From the NCBI RefSeq assembly GCF_035083965.1, contig NC_089736.1:11184207-11248206 (forward strand): 64,000 bases of DNA. The letters are read 5' to 3'. The notes beneath the pieces are model-generated. The model saw only the letters and a program-made list of their open reading frames with translations, did no database searches and was not told where the DNA came from. This document shows, piece by piece, positions 1-12,200 of this stretch. Origin of the DNA: Branchiostoma lanceolatum (lineage: Eukaryota > Chordata > Leptocardii > Amphioxiformes > Branchiostomatidae). A program made the position numbers and the translations under genes. Position 1 is the stretch's first letter; each line of letters starts with the position of its first letter.

Positions 1-787
1 CACCCACCCCCTTCTTACAAATAATGGATGGTCCCCTCAAGGTGTGTGGTACAATGAGAGACTCGGTGATCTATCGCATGAGGGGGCAGGCATGACATGT
101 ATGTGGGGGGTTAGATACATATATCGGTTCCGCTCTTATGACGAAAAGTTCCGCATGTAAAACTATTGGAAACTTTAGATTGTGGGATGGAGGTAGGGGC
201 TGTCAAAGTTCCTTGTCTCAAAACTTGTGATAGCACGGGAGTCATGTTATTAAATTGATGTCCTTCCTCTCTTGATGACCCTCTTAGGATACATACGGTT
301 CCGCTATTATGACGAATAGCACTGCCTTATGACGAAAAGCACTGTCCACATGTCAAAGATCCTTGTCTTGAAACTTGTCATAGCGCAGGATTTGTGTTCT
401 TAATGCCCATCCTCTTTCGATGACCCTCTTATGCAGATTTGTAGTTCAGGGAACTTATCGGTCTACCCACCCATCTTCTTGGCATCTGAAACATCCGGAA
501 TCCCTCCTCTGAAAATCTGAATTCCGTGCATAAAGCCTTGGAGTATGAAACATAAGGTTGGTGCAAAGAGTTTGAGTCTTTATGAATTGTACTCTGAAGC
601 GCCTTCTGGCACATTGTGCTGGTATGACAGGATTTTTAATCAGTCACTTGTGCAGCCCTGACCAAGACAGGACTTGGGAGATCCTCGAATGATTAGTTAT
701 GTGAATCAATTATAAAGATAAAACTAAAGCATAATGCAACTGTAAGAAAAGGGGGACCGAAAATAAGAAAAATGTGATGATGCTTCT
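1..787. repeat. Intergenic DNA with an imperfect ~145-171 bp tandem duplication
   Basis: The segment at about 110-288 recurs at about 290-432. Both copies carry GGTTCCGCT.TTATGACGAA (127 and 298), a CTTGTCT.. AAACTTGT block and GATGACCCTCTTA (274 and 419). The changing offset (171 then 145 bases) shows internal indels between the copies. The rest, 433-787, holds nothing I recognise. A 61-codon minus-strand open frame at 429-614 has no recognisable features. Confidence 0.6.
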
Positions 788-1215
788 TATTGTAGTGAAT
801 GGTTGGTGTTCAGCACCAGGGACAGGGATATTTAGCTATGTGTGGATGGTGTTCAGCACCAGGGACAGGTATGTTTGCCGGTGTGGATTGTGTTAAGCAC
901 CAAGGATAGATGTGTTTGCCAGTGTGTGGATGGTGTTCAGGACCAAGGACAGGTGTGCTTGTCTGTGTGGATAGTGTTCAGCACCAAGGACAGGCATGTT
1001 TTCCAGTGTGTGGATAGTGTTCAGCACCAAGGACAGGTGTGTTTTCCAGTGTGTGGATGGCTTTCAGCACCAGGGACAGGTGTGTTTGGCTATGTGTGGA
1101 TGGTGTTCAACACAAACGACTTGTATGTTTGTGTGCATATGGTGTCTAGCAGCCGGGACAGGCATTTAATTAATGTGGATTGTGTTAAGCACCAGGAACA
1201 TGTGTTTAACATGTG
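788..1215. repeat. 43-bp-type minisatellite, copy 1
   Basis: About ten degenerate units of roughly 41-44 bp repeat the core GTGTTCAGCACCAAGGACAG, followed by variants of TGTGTTTGCC. The same family occurs at 2672-2935 and 29640-29932. The first units diverge from each other more than those of the 29.6-kb copy. The open frame across it (842-1306) is a by-product of the repeat and not evidence for a gene. Confidence 0.85.
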
Positions 1216-1339
1216 TTTTTATATCAGCATTTGTGGACAATATTCAAATACTAGTAAATGGTACTATAGTACTTCACATGCAAGTCAGGTGAAAACAGGT
1301 ACATGATTCTGTTCTTACATTAGATCGGTGCTCTGTATC

Positions 1340-2480
1340 TTTATTTCTTCTTTTTACAATAACCATACAATGTTAGATATTTCACAAATCTATCCAAAAT
1401 CAGGTATTATCGGTCATCAAAATATTTCAAATGATGAATACATCAAATAAGGATGATGTTAATGTTGCATGCAAACCCTATCTTAAGGTTATAATTCTTT
1501 TTTTATAAAATTTGATACTATTGTTTACATATACATATGACCATGCTCAATAAGGAGTGCTTATTCAACAACTGAAAAAGAGATCACAAATCAAAACATC
1601 ATTGAGACTAGCAATGGCACACTTAAAGAAATTATTTCATTGGTGGAGAAGTTACAAAACTAGTAGCATCTTTTCTTACAGAAGAAAAAACGGCTGAATG
1701 TGAAACAAATACGAGACCTTTAAAACATCTAAGACAATACTATAAGTCCATCTTTTTCTGTAATAACAAGGAAAACAATACCCATATCAGAGAAAATATA
1801 CACACCTATCATGTATGTGTGACTTTTTCTGTTAGAGTCTGACCATGTTGTTTAAATACGGGTGTCATAAGTTCTGATTCCTGGAATTTGGCATGATAGC
1901 ATTGGTACTCATACAGTGAGAAAAGAAAACAAGCCAGAAAAGAAAACAAACTGATCTGATTTTATAAGGCCATGTTGATTGAATTATATCATTTGGATAA
2001 CATCATCTATAAGCCCTAAAACTGGTGTGAGTCTGCAAATAAAAAAAAGCTGAAATCTAAGTAATCAGGAAGGTTGAACAAATGACTAAACACACAGAAA
2101 ATGGTATACTGAACAACAGATTCTTCATTTTTGTTCTTTCACATCTTCTTTTTTGACTTTGGAATTGACATTCTACGACATCGGTTTCTGTTTTTTTTGT
2201 CAATTTACAGCATATTCTTGCTCATATTGCAACTGCTTTGTACGATTTCTAGTACGGTCAAAACCTTTTTTTTGAAACGGAGGAAAATTGATGCACACAT
2301 GTATGTGATCCATATGATTGAATCAACATGACCTACGTGTAACTTAAGTCAAAATAATTTTTTTTTTAACTTTCATCACGCTGATCTTGAAACTTTGTTG
2401 AATGTTGATTATCAAATGATATATAAATGTTGATTATCAAATGATATATAAATAACAATGGCTGAGAGTGAAGAGAAGCA
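1340..2480 (-). other. Probable 3' UTR of the UBE2G2 orthologue
   Basis: This is AT-rich DNA directly downstream of the minus-strand stop codon at 2481. The first AATAAA on that strand is at 1345-1340 (TTTATT on plus). That would give a UTR of about 1.1 kb ending just before the minisatellite. The block also holds a short direct repeat, GTTGATTATCAAATGATATA, at 2404-2450. No coding exon was seen. The poly(A) assignment is inferred from the hexamer alone. Confidence 0.45.
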
Positions 2481-5123
2481 TCATAAGCCGATGGATTTTC
2501 TGACGAGTCTGTGTGCGATTTGGTCGAACTGCTCCCGATCCTCACGCCACATCTTGGAAGCGTCCACGTTCGCCCCACTCTCGTCATTAGGCTCTGCGGA
2601 AGTGCAAAGAACATTCATTGGTCTTAAAAAAAAGACTGAGGACAAAGCATGACGCTTTTTTATTAGCTAATAGTGCGATGCAGTGTTCGGCACCCGGGAC
2701 AGGAATATTTAGCTACGTGTGGATGGTGTTCAGCACCAGGGACAGCTATGTTTGCCTGTGTGGATGGTGTTTAGCACCAAAGACAGATGTGTTTGCCTGT
2801 ATGTGGATGGTGTACAGGACCGATGACATGTGTGTTTGCCTGCATGTGGATAGTGTTCAGCACCAAGGACAGGTGTGTTTACCAGTGTGTGGATGGTGTT
2901 CAGCACCAAGGACAGGTATGTCTGTCTGCATACCTGCGGCGCTAGTATTTAGCCGAGCACACCGGGTCACCCCTACTCTCCTCAATAAATGTGTTGGGTT
3001 CTTTTATGTGCAGAGTTGTGACGCTTGAGGTTTACACCTGAAGCTCCCTCATACACAGGACCACCAGCTTTATGTCACCATGCAAAATGACAAATCTTTT
3101 ACTACATGTTCTGGATATATATGTAAAAAGGAGCAATATTTGTGATGTGGGATATTTCGTGTACCTGCTAACATACTGACGACAGACAGCAGGATCTTCT
3201 CCACACTCTGTACAGGGCTCCAGCGCTCACTGCTGCTCTCATACCCCATGGGGTCATCCCCGGGGGCGTGTAGGATGGAGATGCACACCCTGCCATCCGG
3301 GTAAACTAGGAACAGAAACTTCAACATCAGATATCACAGCAAATGAAGGTATGTACTAGTTAGTATATAGAATACAACACAGTGTATTCCGTATCACCCA
3401 AAGTACTAACCCATGGGAGGGCTAGGACCAAGGGTGATGCGGAATACACCATGCTGTACGTACATTCGTGCCACACCCACCCGAAAAAAACACACATTTC
3501 AACGCAAAATGTGTCAGAAGTTGAGAAAATTTTGTATCCTCCTTGTGTACGGAACACACATATCGAACGTTATCCCAGCCCAGGCATGACATAGAATATC
3601 TTATTTATCTTAACTATACTAGGTAGCCCTTTGCAGCATTCACAAGTTGTCCAGTAGTTGTTAATAAATAGTTATCTTTTATGGAGACCCAGTCTTACAA
3701 ATTGGTATTGAACATGTTTATGTCGATGACTATTCAAGCTATCACTGTTATACCATTACTAGCACATTATCTGTAAAACTACATGTATATTGACTTCTTT
3801 AGTTCATCATTTCCAATGGCAGACATTGGAAGGGACAATGTTAAACTTTTCTGGCTCCCCGTTTCTGTGATAGGAAACTCTATCTATCACATTTTAGTTA
3901 AGACCCCAACAATAAAATAATACATATTATTCATTTGTAATTGTCTAAGTTGATGAAAAGACATGTGGTTCAAAGGAAAGCACATAAGCATGTCTTACTG
4001 TTTGGATGAAACATCTCACTGGTGAACTTCATCTTGGGTGGACTGAGGGGGTAGTCTGAGGGGAACGTCAATCTGGCCTGGAACACGCCTCCTTCAAAAC
4101 ACGTCCCCTCTGGGCCTCTACAACCATGCACACAAGAAATGCTTTTAACCTTTAGAACACTGAAGTTGCCGTTTGGCACCCCATTCTCTATTGGTTACAG
4201 GGTTAGGCAGCAGGAGGAATGTTAAAAAAGCTGGCCTCACAACCATTAGATTATAGTGAAGATGAAATGGTGGTAGAAGCTAGTTGTAACAGCTTGTATA
4301 GACCTTGTCACGCCCTGCCCTTCCCATTTACAGTAACATATCCTGCATGTAAACCGTCAGAATTTTTGCTGCCCTATACTAGTACTTTACTGCATGGTAA
4401 CTAATGGCCACACTACTGTCCTAGGTATTTCATCAGCCGAAATATAAATACCAAACATTCTCGGATGCCGCTACTTAGCCAAAGTCTCCACTATTCATAC
4501 AAAAATTTACTATTTACAGTTCTTTTGCTTTTGTGGGGCTTCTTGGGGACAGCTGTATCTATATGTATATATAGCCGGTATAACTGCCATTCGGCATAAC
4601 ACACCATCTTCGCAGGCATGCAGCGCGACAACAGCTGGTTATATTTCACTGAACGACCTGTTACACCTAACGTTAACGTTTGTACATCTACCTGTCATCA
4701 GTGTTTTAAAGCTATCTAGGATGCTCCAACAGTACTTGATGACATGAACATTTATAGAAAGACATCTGACATAATGTTACATACAAGATGAGAGATTCCC
4801 ACTCAAAGAAGTTTTCCTCGTTAACTGGTCCTGCCACAATCCCCTCTGGTGGATTCAGGGTCAGTTCTGAAGGTGGAAATATCAGATTAGCGAATTTGTA
4901 AATTTATATTCATGTATAATCTATGATGTAACATCTGGACCATTTAAACCTCCTTGAAAGATCCTTGGATTGACACGTCAACATTTCCAACAGAGCACAC
5001 AAATAAAGCAATTTGCACAAATGAAACTTCAGACATGAACTTACGTTTAGTTACAAAAGGGCAGGTGACAAGAAACTTACGTTTGTATTCTGCCATCAGA
5101 CGTTTTAGCGCAGATCCAGCCAT
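2481..5123 (-). CDS. UBE2G2: Ubiquitin-conjugating enzyme E2 G2 orthologue, complete, 5 exons, 165 aa
   Basis: Minus-strand coding exons are 5123-5081, 4866-4785, 4117-3999, 3305-3165 and 2593-2481. All junctions are GT-AG and phases are continuous. The spliced product is 165 aa, the same length as human UBE2G2. It starts [14 protein letters not shown] and ends RKSIGL. It contains the UBC fold with PLSPPKMKF and MFHPN, then [11 protein letters not shown] with the active-site cysteine at residue 89. The acidic loop after the cysteine ([13 protein letters not shown]) is typical of G-type E2s. In vertebrates this enzyme works at the ER membrane with gp78 and HRD1-type ligases in ERAD, building K48 chains; that role is inferred from orthology. 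The start is the first in-frame ATG, in context AAAATGGCT. It is divergent from TOP2, about 1.1 kb away. Intron 4 carries a minisatellite and a SINE-related fragment. Confidence 0.96.
2672..2935. repeat. 43-bp-type minisatellite, copy 2, in UBE2G2 intron 4
   Basis: Six or so degenerate units carry the GTGTTCAGCACC..GACAG core, with the same family consensus as the arrays at 788 and 29640. It lies inside the intron between exon 4 (ends 3165) and exon 5 (starts 2593) of the minus-strand gene. Confidence 0.85.
2945..3115. repeat. Dispersed repeat, related to the SINE at 12930
   Basis: The order TTTAGCC.AGCACA..GGTCACCCC, GTGTTGGGT, GAAGCTCCCTCATACA, CCAGCTTTA..TCACCAT.CAAAATGACAAAT matches 12930-13080 almost throughout, in the same orientation. 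This copy lacks the tRNA-like part and looks truncated. Confidence 0.7.
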
Positions 5124-6210
5124 TTTTGTGTTTTGGCAGCCAGAAAAATAAAAACAGGCTTCCGGTTTCTGCTTGAACCCGGAAGTGATAGGACAAAACT
5201 CACCGAGCCTAGATTTTGGAAAAGAGGGCGTTGGTTGGTCAATCCAGCTAATTTACGTATGAAAGAACCAATGAAGGGGACTTTTGCATCACGCACATGG
5301 TCCTTCAAAATGGCGGACATTTGAATTACGTCAATCTAGTCTGTGCTTGATTTACTTGTAATATTTTCGTCCGTTTGCTGCCTAATTCAAGATCAAGGAA
5401 TTTTAGCTATTGGTCTTGAAACTTCTTCATTTCTGCCGATCTTGAAATTCACATTGGATCCGATCGTAGGCAGCGAAGAGCCGGTTTTGAAGAGCCGGCT
5501 TTTTTTCGAACCAGAACTTCAAGCTGCGTGGTCTCCGTTAGATCATCAAACCTAACCCGGAGTCCTCCAGCAAAATACCAAGATGGCGGCAAAAGAAGGA
5601 ACAAGTTCGCTTCCTGATTGGGTGGTACGTATAACATCGTGATTAACATTTGATTAGATTATTTTTTTGCGATTGCAGATGTCAGTCATGAGGATCCGTC
5701 CTTTGTTTTTATCGATGTGCGTTCCGATGCACAGATTTGGGGCCAGCTGCGTCTTCGTTCCAACGATCGATTACAGAAAAAGACCCGTTTTATTGATATT
5801 TGGGATATATACCAATTTCTGTCCAAGCATCATGTTCGTTAGTGGCACAGAAGCTCAATAATTTATGCGTAAATTTCGATAATAAAAAAATCGTCTGTTC
5901 GCCGGTGAAAATCTCGCCTGAAGTCTCGTGATAGAACACGAGATTTTAGATTCGAATAGCGCGTTCTGATTGGTCGGTGTGGTTTTGGCGGTTGTGGCAA
6001 ATTTCGGCCGACTTTGTATCGTTTTTCTGCCGCTGGCACACACTTTCCCTAAAAATCGTAATTTTCACGCGTTTTGTGTCGTGATTCTTCTCAGAAAATA
6101 TCCAACAGAGTTTGGAGAAGTGATTGACATCGTAGTCAAGACGTGACAAAGGTTCTTTGTTAAAATTTCGGCGTAAATTCAGCTGAACTTTTGAGCGCAA
6201 GATATTCAAG
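5124..6210. promoter_or_regulatory. Divergent promoter region between UBE2G2 and TOP2
   Basis: The GC-richer gap between the divergent starts holds YY1-like motifs: AAAATGGCGGAC at 5306, CAAGATGGCGGC at 5580 and CAAGATGGAGGC over the TOP2 ATG. A CCAAT box lies near 5270, and an inverted CCAAT (ATTGG) at 5969-5973. TTTTGGCGG at 5983-5991 resembles an E2F site. Inverted CCAAT and E2F/CHR control is known for vertebrate TOP2A, so cell-cycle control here is a reasonable inference. Transcription starts cannot be placed from sequence alone. Confidence 0.55.
5583..5842 (+). CDS. Candidate short two-exon gene or alternative TOP2 first exon, unrecognised
   Basis: The ATG at 5583 sits in a perfect AAGATGGCGGC context and opens MAAKEGTSSLPDWV before a GTACGT donor at 5625; an alternative donor, GTATAA, starts at 5629. 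An acceptor (TTTTTTTGCGATTGCAG) ends at 5678. It is followed by 53 open codons that read like a genuine protein (for example FVFIDVRSDAQIWGQLRLR), with stop TAG at 5840-5842. Only the alternative donor joins this frame, giving about 69 aa. The first donor is phase 0, as is TOP2 exon 2 at 6807, so an alternative TOP2 N-terminus is also possible. I do not recognise the product, and the second exon could continue by an unseen splice. Confidence 0.35.
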
Positions 6211-9200
6211 ATGGAGGCGGAAAGTCCTCTAAGGGTGAGCTGGGCTGTTTTTACTATCGGAGATCGTTACCGCCTTCTGATTCGTACCTGCCGATTCCCT
6301 TATGATTCAGTGGACTGTTGCTGCTTGTAATATAAGTTTTATGTCTTTTGACTTCTTTCTAGAACAGTTCAAAAAAGTTGCTAGATGTCCAAAGTATACT
6401 ATATGTTGATAATTTTCACGCGCACACACACACACCTTTCCAGCTTGTCCCTAAATAATTTCGTTTGGTGGCTAAATACTACTACATGTAGTAGTACATC
6501 ATTATTTTGATCATTCAAATCGAACGAGGGAAGCCAGTGGGAACACCCGCTTTGAAGGTTATTGCAGCCCAGGTATGATATGATACAAGTAGTACTACTA
6601 GTAGTAGTAGTCCACTGTTTTCTGCTGCTGCAGTAGTTGAAACATATATAGATATAATACAACCTAGAATAGAAAGACACCCTCCAAGAGTTACAATGGT
6701 AATGTAACATTACCATTGCAACTCTTAGAGGGTGTCTTAAATGTAGATATTATAATTTATACCATTGCAAAGTAACACTCATCTTTCCCCCCGCACCGCC
6801 CCACAGACCTTGTTTGACAATGCCCAAAAGAAGGCAGAGAAGAAGGCACCAGCCGCGGCCGGAGACGACGCCCCTCCTAAGGAAGCAAAGGGAGGAAAGA
6901 AGAACAATAAACGCCTCTCCGTGGAGCGTATTTACCAGAAGAAGACACAGTTAGAACACATCCTGCTCCGTCCTGACACCTACATCGGATCTGTGGAACA
7001 TCTTACACAGGTACCTTTTCAGTACTGGTTATGTCAATTTGAAAGTACATTGTACATGTATCATCGACATTGTCCCTAAAGCCAGGGAGACTTCTTTTGG
7101 CTTCTTTATTCCCAAAATCACCAAAAAATAGAGATATGTATGTAGTAATATGTACAGTGTGTGGTACTGTATTTTCCTGGCAAAATGTTGTGTTCTTGGG
7201 AAAGGCACTTCACAGGACACCCACGTGTACAAATGGGTACTTGACTTGGGTTGGGCAGGTACAACTTAAATAATAGTCAGCGGAAGGAAAGCAATGGGTT
7301 CCGCCACCCATTACCGTACCCTAGACACAGTGGATAACAACCCGCTACCCCTAGGGCCTCGAAAAGGCCATGGTACTACCTTGTATGTGTATCATGTGAC
7401 AGTGTATGAGACAGGTAGATTTTTAAACCTTTATCATTTTTTTCCAGAACATGTGGGTCCATGATGGTCCAGATGTGGGCCTGGTGAATCGTTCCATCAC
7501 CTTTGTTCCTGGTCTCTACAAGATCTTTGATGAAATTCTCGGTAAAAAGCACTTACTTGTTATCATTTATGTGATACATATACTGTTCCAGATACTAGTA
7601 CCTAACCATATGTACCACAGATTGGAGTCTGTTAAAGTTCATTCGAGAAGATAAACAGTTTTATCCTTGTCAGCATTTGTAAATAGTATTAGTAGGCGAG
7701 AAATTACAATTTATTGTCTGTGGAATATAAGTACATTTGTGTATGATTTCAAGTTATTTGTGTATGATTTCAGTAAATGCTGCTGACAACAAGCAACGGG
7801 ATCTAACCATGAACATGATCAAGATCACCATCGATCCGTAAGTGTTCTTTACTTTCGACTTTTCTCATTTTCTCATTTTCAGTTATGTCTTATGAATTAA
7901 AAAAACAACCAATGGTACTAGTGGTAGTTATGGTACTGTAATATGTAATATAATTGTGTTGGACTTGAAATGAGCTAGTCTTGCAGAAGCAAAACAATCA
8001 AAATATTTCATTGGAAATAACTGATTGTATTACGGTGCATGTATATGTTATGTAATGTAATGTAGGAGAAGTTAATCTCCAAGCAGATCTATCGGTGGCA
8101 AGGCAGTATCAAAAGGGCCAACCAGCATCAAAAGGCTTGGTGGCCTTTTTGATACTAGCTGGCCCTTTTCGTACTGCTTTGCCACCAATAGATATGATTA
8201 GAGATAAAAGAATTAGGTGTTTTAGTTTGCCTTGAGTCACTTGAATTTGCTGATATGTTTTTTTCCATCCCCCTCTGCTTACATTTGCAGATCTCGGTAG
8301 GTGTGATGTACCACCCCAACTCGAGGGTCTGGTATACGTTAGGTGGTAGTAACACTTCCCATAGCTAACAGTACATGCATGAGTATAAAAAGGCCATTGC
8401 ATAGAAGTCTTAGGAAAGCAAAACAAGTATTGTACATCTGCAAAGTTTTTTTTAACAGTATGTTGTTGCTTGTTCTGAGCAACTATTTATTCCTAGTTGA
8501 GCACTTAAAACACTATTGCTATCAAGCATCTAGCTAGGTGAGCGTCTTGGCGACACTCTATGCAAAAAAAAAAAAAGAAATTAGGATTTTCCATTACTCA
8601 TAGTACATGTAGTAGATGAAAGGAAAAATGTGACAAATAATCGAAATTGGTTGTCATTGCAAAAGCATGTAAAACCTAAGATTGGCGGTGGTTGTATTGC
8701 TATGGGAAGTGCTACAGTACCAGGTTGTTCAATAGCAGCCTGGTGTTCCTATGCTTTGTTGGAGCTAGGGCATGTTTGGCTCAGCTTTGTGTTTGCTGCT
8801 TAAGGCTTAGAATAGCTGCTTTTGTTTTGTTTTGTTGCATTGATAGATGTGTAGTTGACTTTTGAGTTGGTCACTGCATCATCATAGGGCATGCTTTGCT
8901 TCTGGCCTGCGTTATAGTATCAGCTACATTTGTAAAATTCACATGTTTGCCATAACTAACATTTCCAAATGGGCTTTGTGTTGGTTACTGTAATGTGCTA
9001 TAGGCAGTGAGTTTTTAATAATATCACAAATGCTTAACCCCTGTTAACCCAATTGTTACAATTGACAAAGTTTAGCAATGCTGTATTTTATTTTCTTGCA
9101 ACAGCATCCTATTCATTTTGTCCATTGTTTTTGAAGTTCTATGGCCCTACCTAGATAAAACATGTTCATGAAGTGAGCACCATTGGTGCATAATGTCGTA

Positions 9201-12200
9201 CCTGCTAGTAAAATGCCTGTTCCAATTAGCCATTTAAATTATACATCCCTTCAGCGTTAGCAACACTTATCTAGCAAAGTTAACTTGATATAGAAAAAGT
9301 AAAATGAAATAAAATAAGATGAGAATGTTTGTGTGGAAATCTCCCTCAAAGTAATGTTTCATGACTACATATAATATATTGTCCCCCTTTAATTCTGACA
9401 ATTTAGTTTCACTTGTACATGTTTTCCTGTGTGTTTCGCCTGCAGGGAGAACTGTAAGATCTCCATCTGGAACAACGGAAAGGGGATCCCCGTGGTCATG
9501 CACAAGGAACAGCAGGTGTACGTGCCCACCCTCATCTTCGGACACCTTCTCACCTCCTCCAACTACAACGACGAGGAAAGGAAGGTCACAGGTAAAGCAT
9601 AATTATTTTCTTTTACATACTTAAAACTAACAGGGTTTTTTCTAGAAAAATTTAACAAGAGGGAGTACACACAGGCCAGGGAGCGAATTCTATGAATTTA
9701 TGGAAGAATCCATTGCTGAGTGACGGCTGTATGCTGGATATTAAGCTAAAATCTGAATTCGACAAGGGAATGCTGGGCTGAAACAAGAGGGTGCAGCGCC
9801 CCTCTCTCCCGATTTAGATGAACCCCTGACTAATAAAAGGGTAGTAAAACCTAAATTTGAAAAGCCTGCCATACTGTGCTTGATATACCCAACAGTCAAG
9901 TTGTCACTCGTTCTACATAAGTCGGTAATAGTTCGAGTTAACAGTGGTTTCCAAGTTACGGTCTGTATCTTTATTGTCCCAAAGTAATAGCACAATTCCT
10001 GTTGTCTGTACCTTCAGGTGGAAGGAATGGTTACGGTGCCAAGCTGTGCAACATCTTCAGCTGTGAGTTCACCATAGAAACTGCCTCCAAGGAGGAGGGC
10101 AAGAAGTTCAAACAGACCTGGAAGAACAACATGGGCAAGGCTGGGGAGCCCAAAATCGTTGACTACCATGGTGCAGTAAGTGAAGACTTCTTATGATTAA
10201 TGCTTTGGTTCTTCGCTAATGCTCAAGTTTATACATATCACATATCTGTCACATTCACATATCTGAAAATGAAGTCAATTATGTCATCCAAGACCTTTTT
10301 GATCAAATGGAAAAAAGACATGCATGTCCATAATAGCATTTCAAAAGATTAAAGAATCCTGCTGCAGTACCAAGGTAGGCCACCAGGAGGCCCAAAATCG
10401 ACCTTGACCACAACACCTATCCACATTCCAAATATCATCACAATCCATCTAGAGGTTCTAAGTTATTCCACTAGACACGTGCACACGCAGACAAACATAA
10501 CTTTTTTAAAGAGTAGTTAACAGTCAGCATCATTTAAAATCTTAACTGTTGTCTTTTTCCAGGACTTCACCTGTGTGACCTTCAAGCCTGACCTTCCGAA
10601 GTTTAAGATGGAGCGCCTGGATGACGACACAGTCGCGTTGCTAAGGCGACGGGCGTACGACATCGCCGGCTCGACCAAGGGTGTTAGGGTCCTCCTGAAC
10701 GGAGAAAAACTGCCTGTGAGTATCCAGAAAGTCTTGTCAACTTGACATGTAGTTTTGCTATGCTTCTCCTAGCTGCTCAAGTCTTAGACCAGGGCTGTCC
10801 CTAAGCAATGGAGCAAGGGCGCTGCGTCTCTCCCCAAAATCCCAGCGCCACTCCCCCGCTTTTCAAATTTAGGGTATTGTCTTTGCATTTTCTGCGACAA
10901 CCAGGGAAAAAACTCCAAATTGGCAGAAGCTTGACCGAGCATTTGGGTTTCTAAGGGCCCCTACGCTTGGATTTCTACCAAGCAGTTATGTGTGACATGA
11001 ATTTACATACTGTTAGTGTTACAAATGGTGTTTCTTGTTCCTCCCAGATCACATCGTTCCGCCAGTACGTAGACTTGTACTTGAACGGGAAGACCGATGA
11101 AATCGGCAACCCCCTAAAGGTTGTCCACGAGGTCGTGAACCCGCGCTGGGAGATCTGCGTGGTGCAGAGTGACAAGGGCTTCCAGCAAGTCAGCTTCGTC
11201 AATAGTATCGCCACCACAAAGGTAAGAAGGAAGAGGTCATTCTGTCAGTTCGCACCACTTTGCACCCTTCTTTTGAGCTCACATTGTTTAAGAAAAATGT
11301 CTCATAAGGTCAACAAGATGAAATGAATTCCTAGTCTCAAGTTAACACAAGTAATTTGTTGGTAATAAACTTGATTTTGAGCTTTTAGAATATGCACTTG
11401 AGGCTCTCTCAATCTTTTTAATGGATGATAAAATTGTAACTCTTTCATGATCATGTACTAAAAATCCTAATCTTTGCTGTGTTGTACATTAGGGTGGACG
11501 CCATGTTGACTATGTGGTGGACAAGCTAACTGAAAAACTGATAGATGTGGTGAAGAAGAAGAACAAGAGTGGCATACAAGTGAAACCTTTCCAGGTAGGT
11601 CTTTGACTTTATTGGAATTGTGACAATACGATACACATGGGACACAGGCAGCTATTGCTGGTGTTGTAACGGCCTAATCCACACATAAAACACTACAGAA
11701 CACTTGCAAGGCAGATATTGTATAGACCTAGGCCCTACAAATCACAAACGAAGCAAAAATATGATCTATAAAGCAGCATAGTGAAATACAAACTATCACT
11801 ATCAGTCAATCAGTTCTAGATACTAGTATCACTGAGTATTAGGTATATCAATCAAGAAGCATCCAATTCAACAAGCATTTTGTTATGTGATGTTTATTCC
11901 TTAAAACATTTGTAACTAAAAATTCTACTGGTACTACTGGTAGTAGTAGTAGTCAATCAGAGTTTTATGCTTGTCAGAGGCTCACCAGGGGCACAGCACC
12001 CTTGTTCCCCTCTTTTGAAAAATCCCTGCCTGATATTTAACATCCTTGAGACCACTCAATGCTTGTTTCCACCAGGTAAAGAACCACCTGTGGGTGTTCG
12101 TCAACTGTTTGATCGAGAATCCGTCCTTCGACTCCCAGACCAAAGAGAACATGACACTTCAGGCCAAGAAGTTTGGTTCCCAGTGCACCCCTACCGACAA

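Noticed and set aside
429..614. Minus-strand 61-codon frame as an exon
   Set aside because: No clear acceptor/donor pair or recognisable protein; lies beyond the UBE2G2 gene end.
6674..6738. MicroRNA gene
   Set aside because: The loop is about one base, too tight for a typical precursor; kept only as a hairpin.
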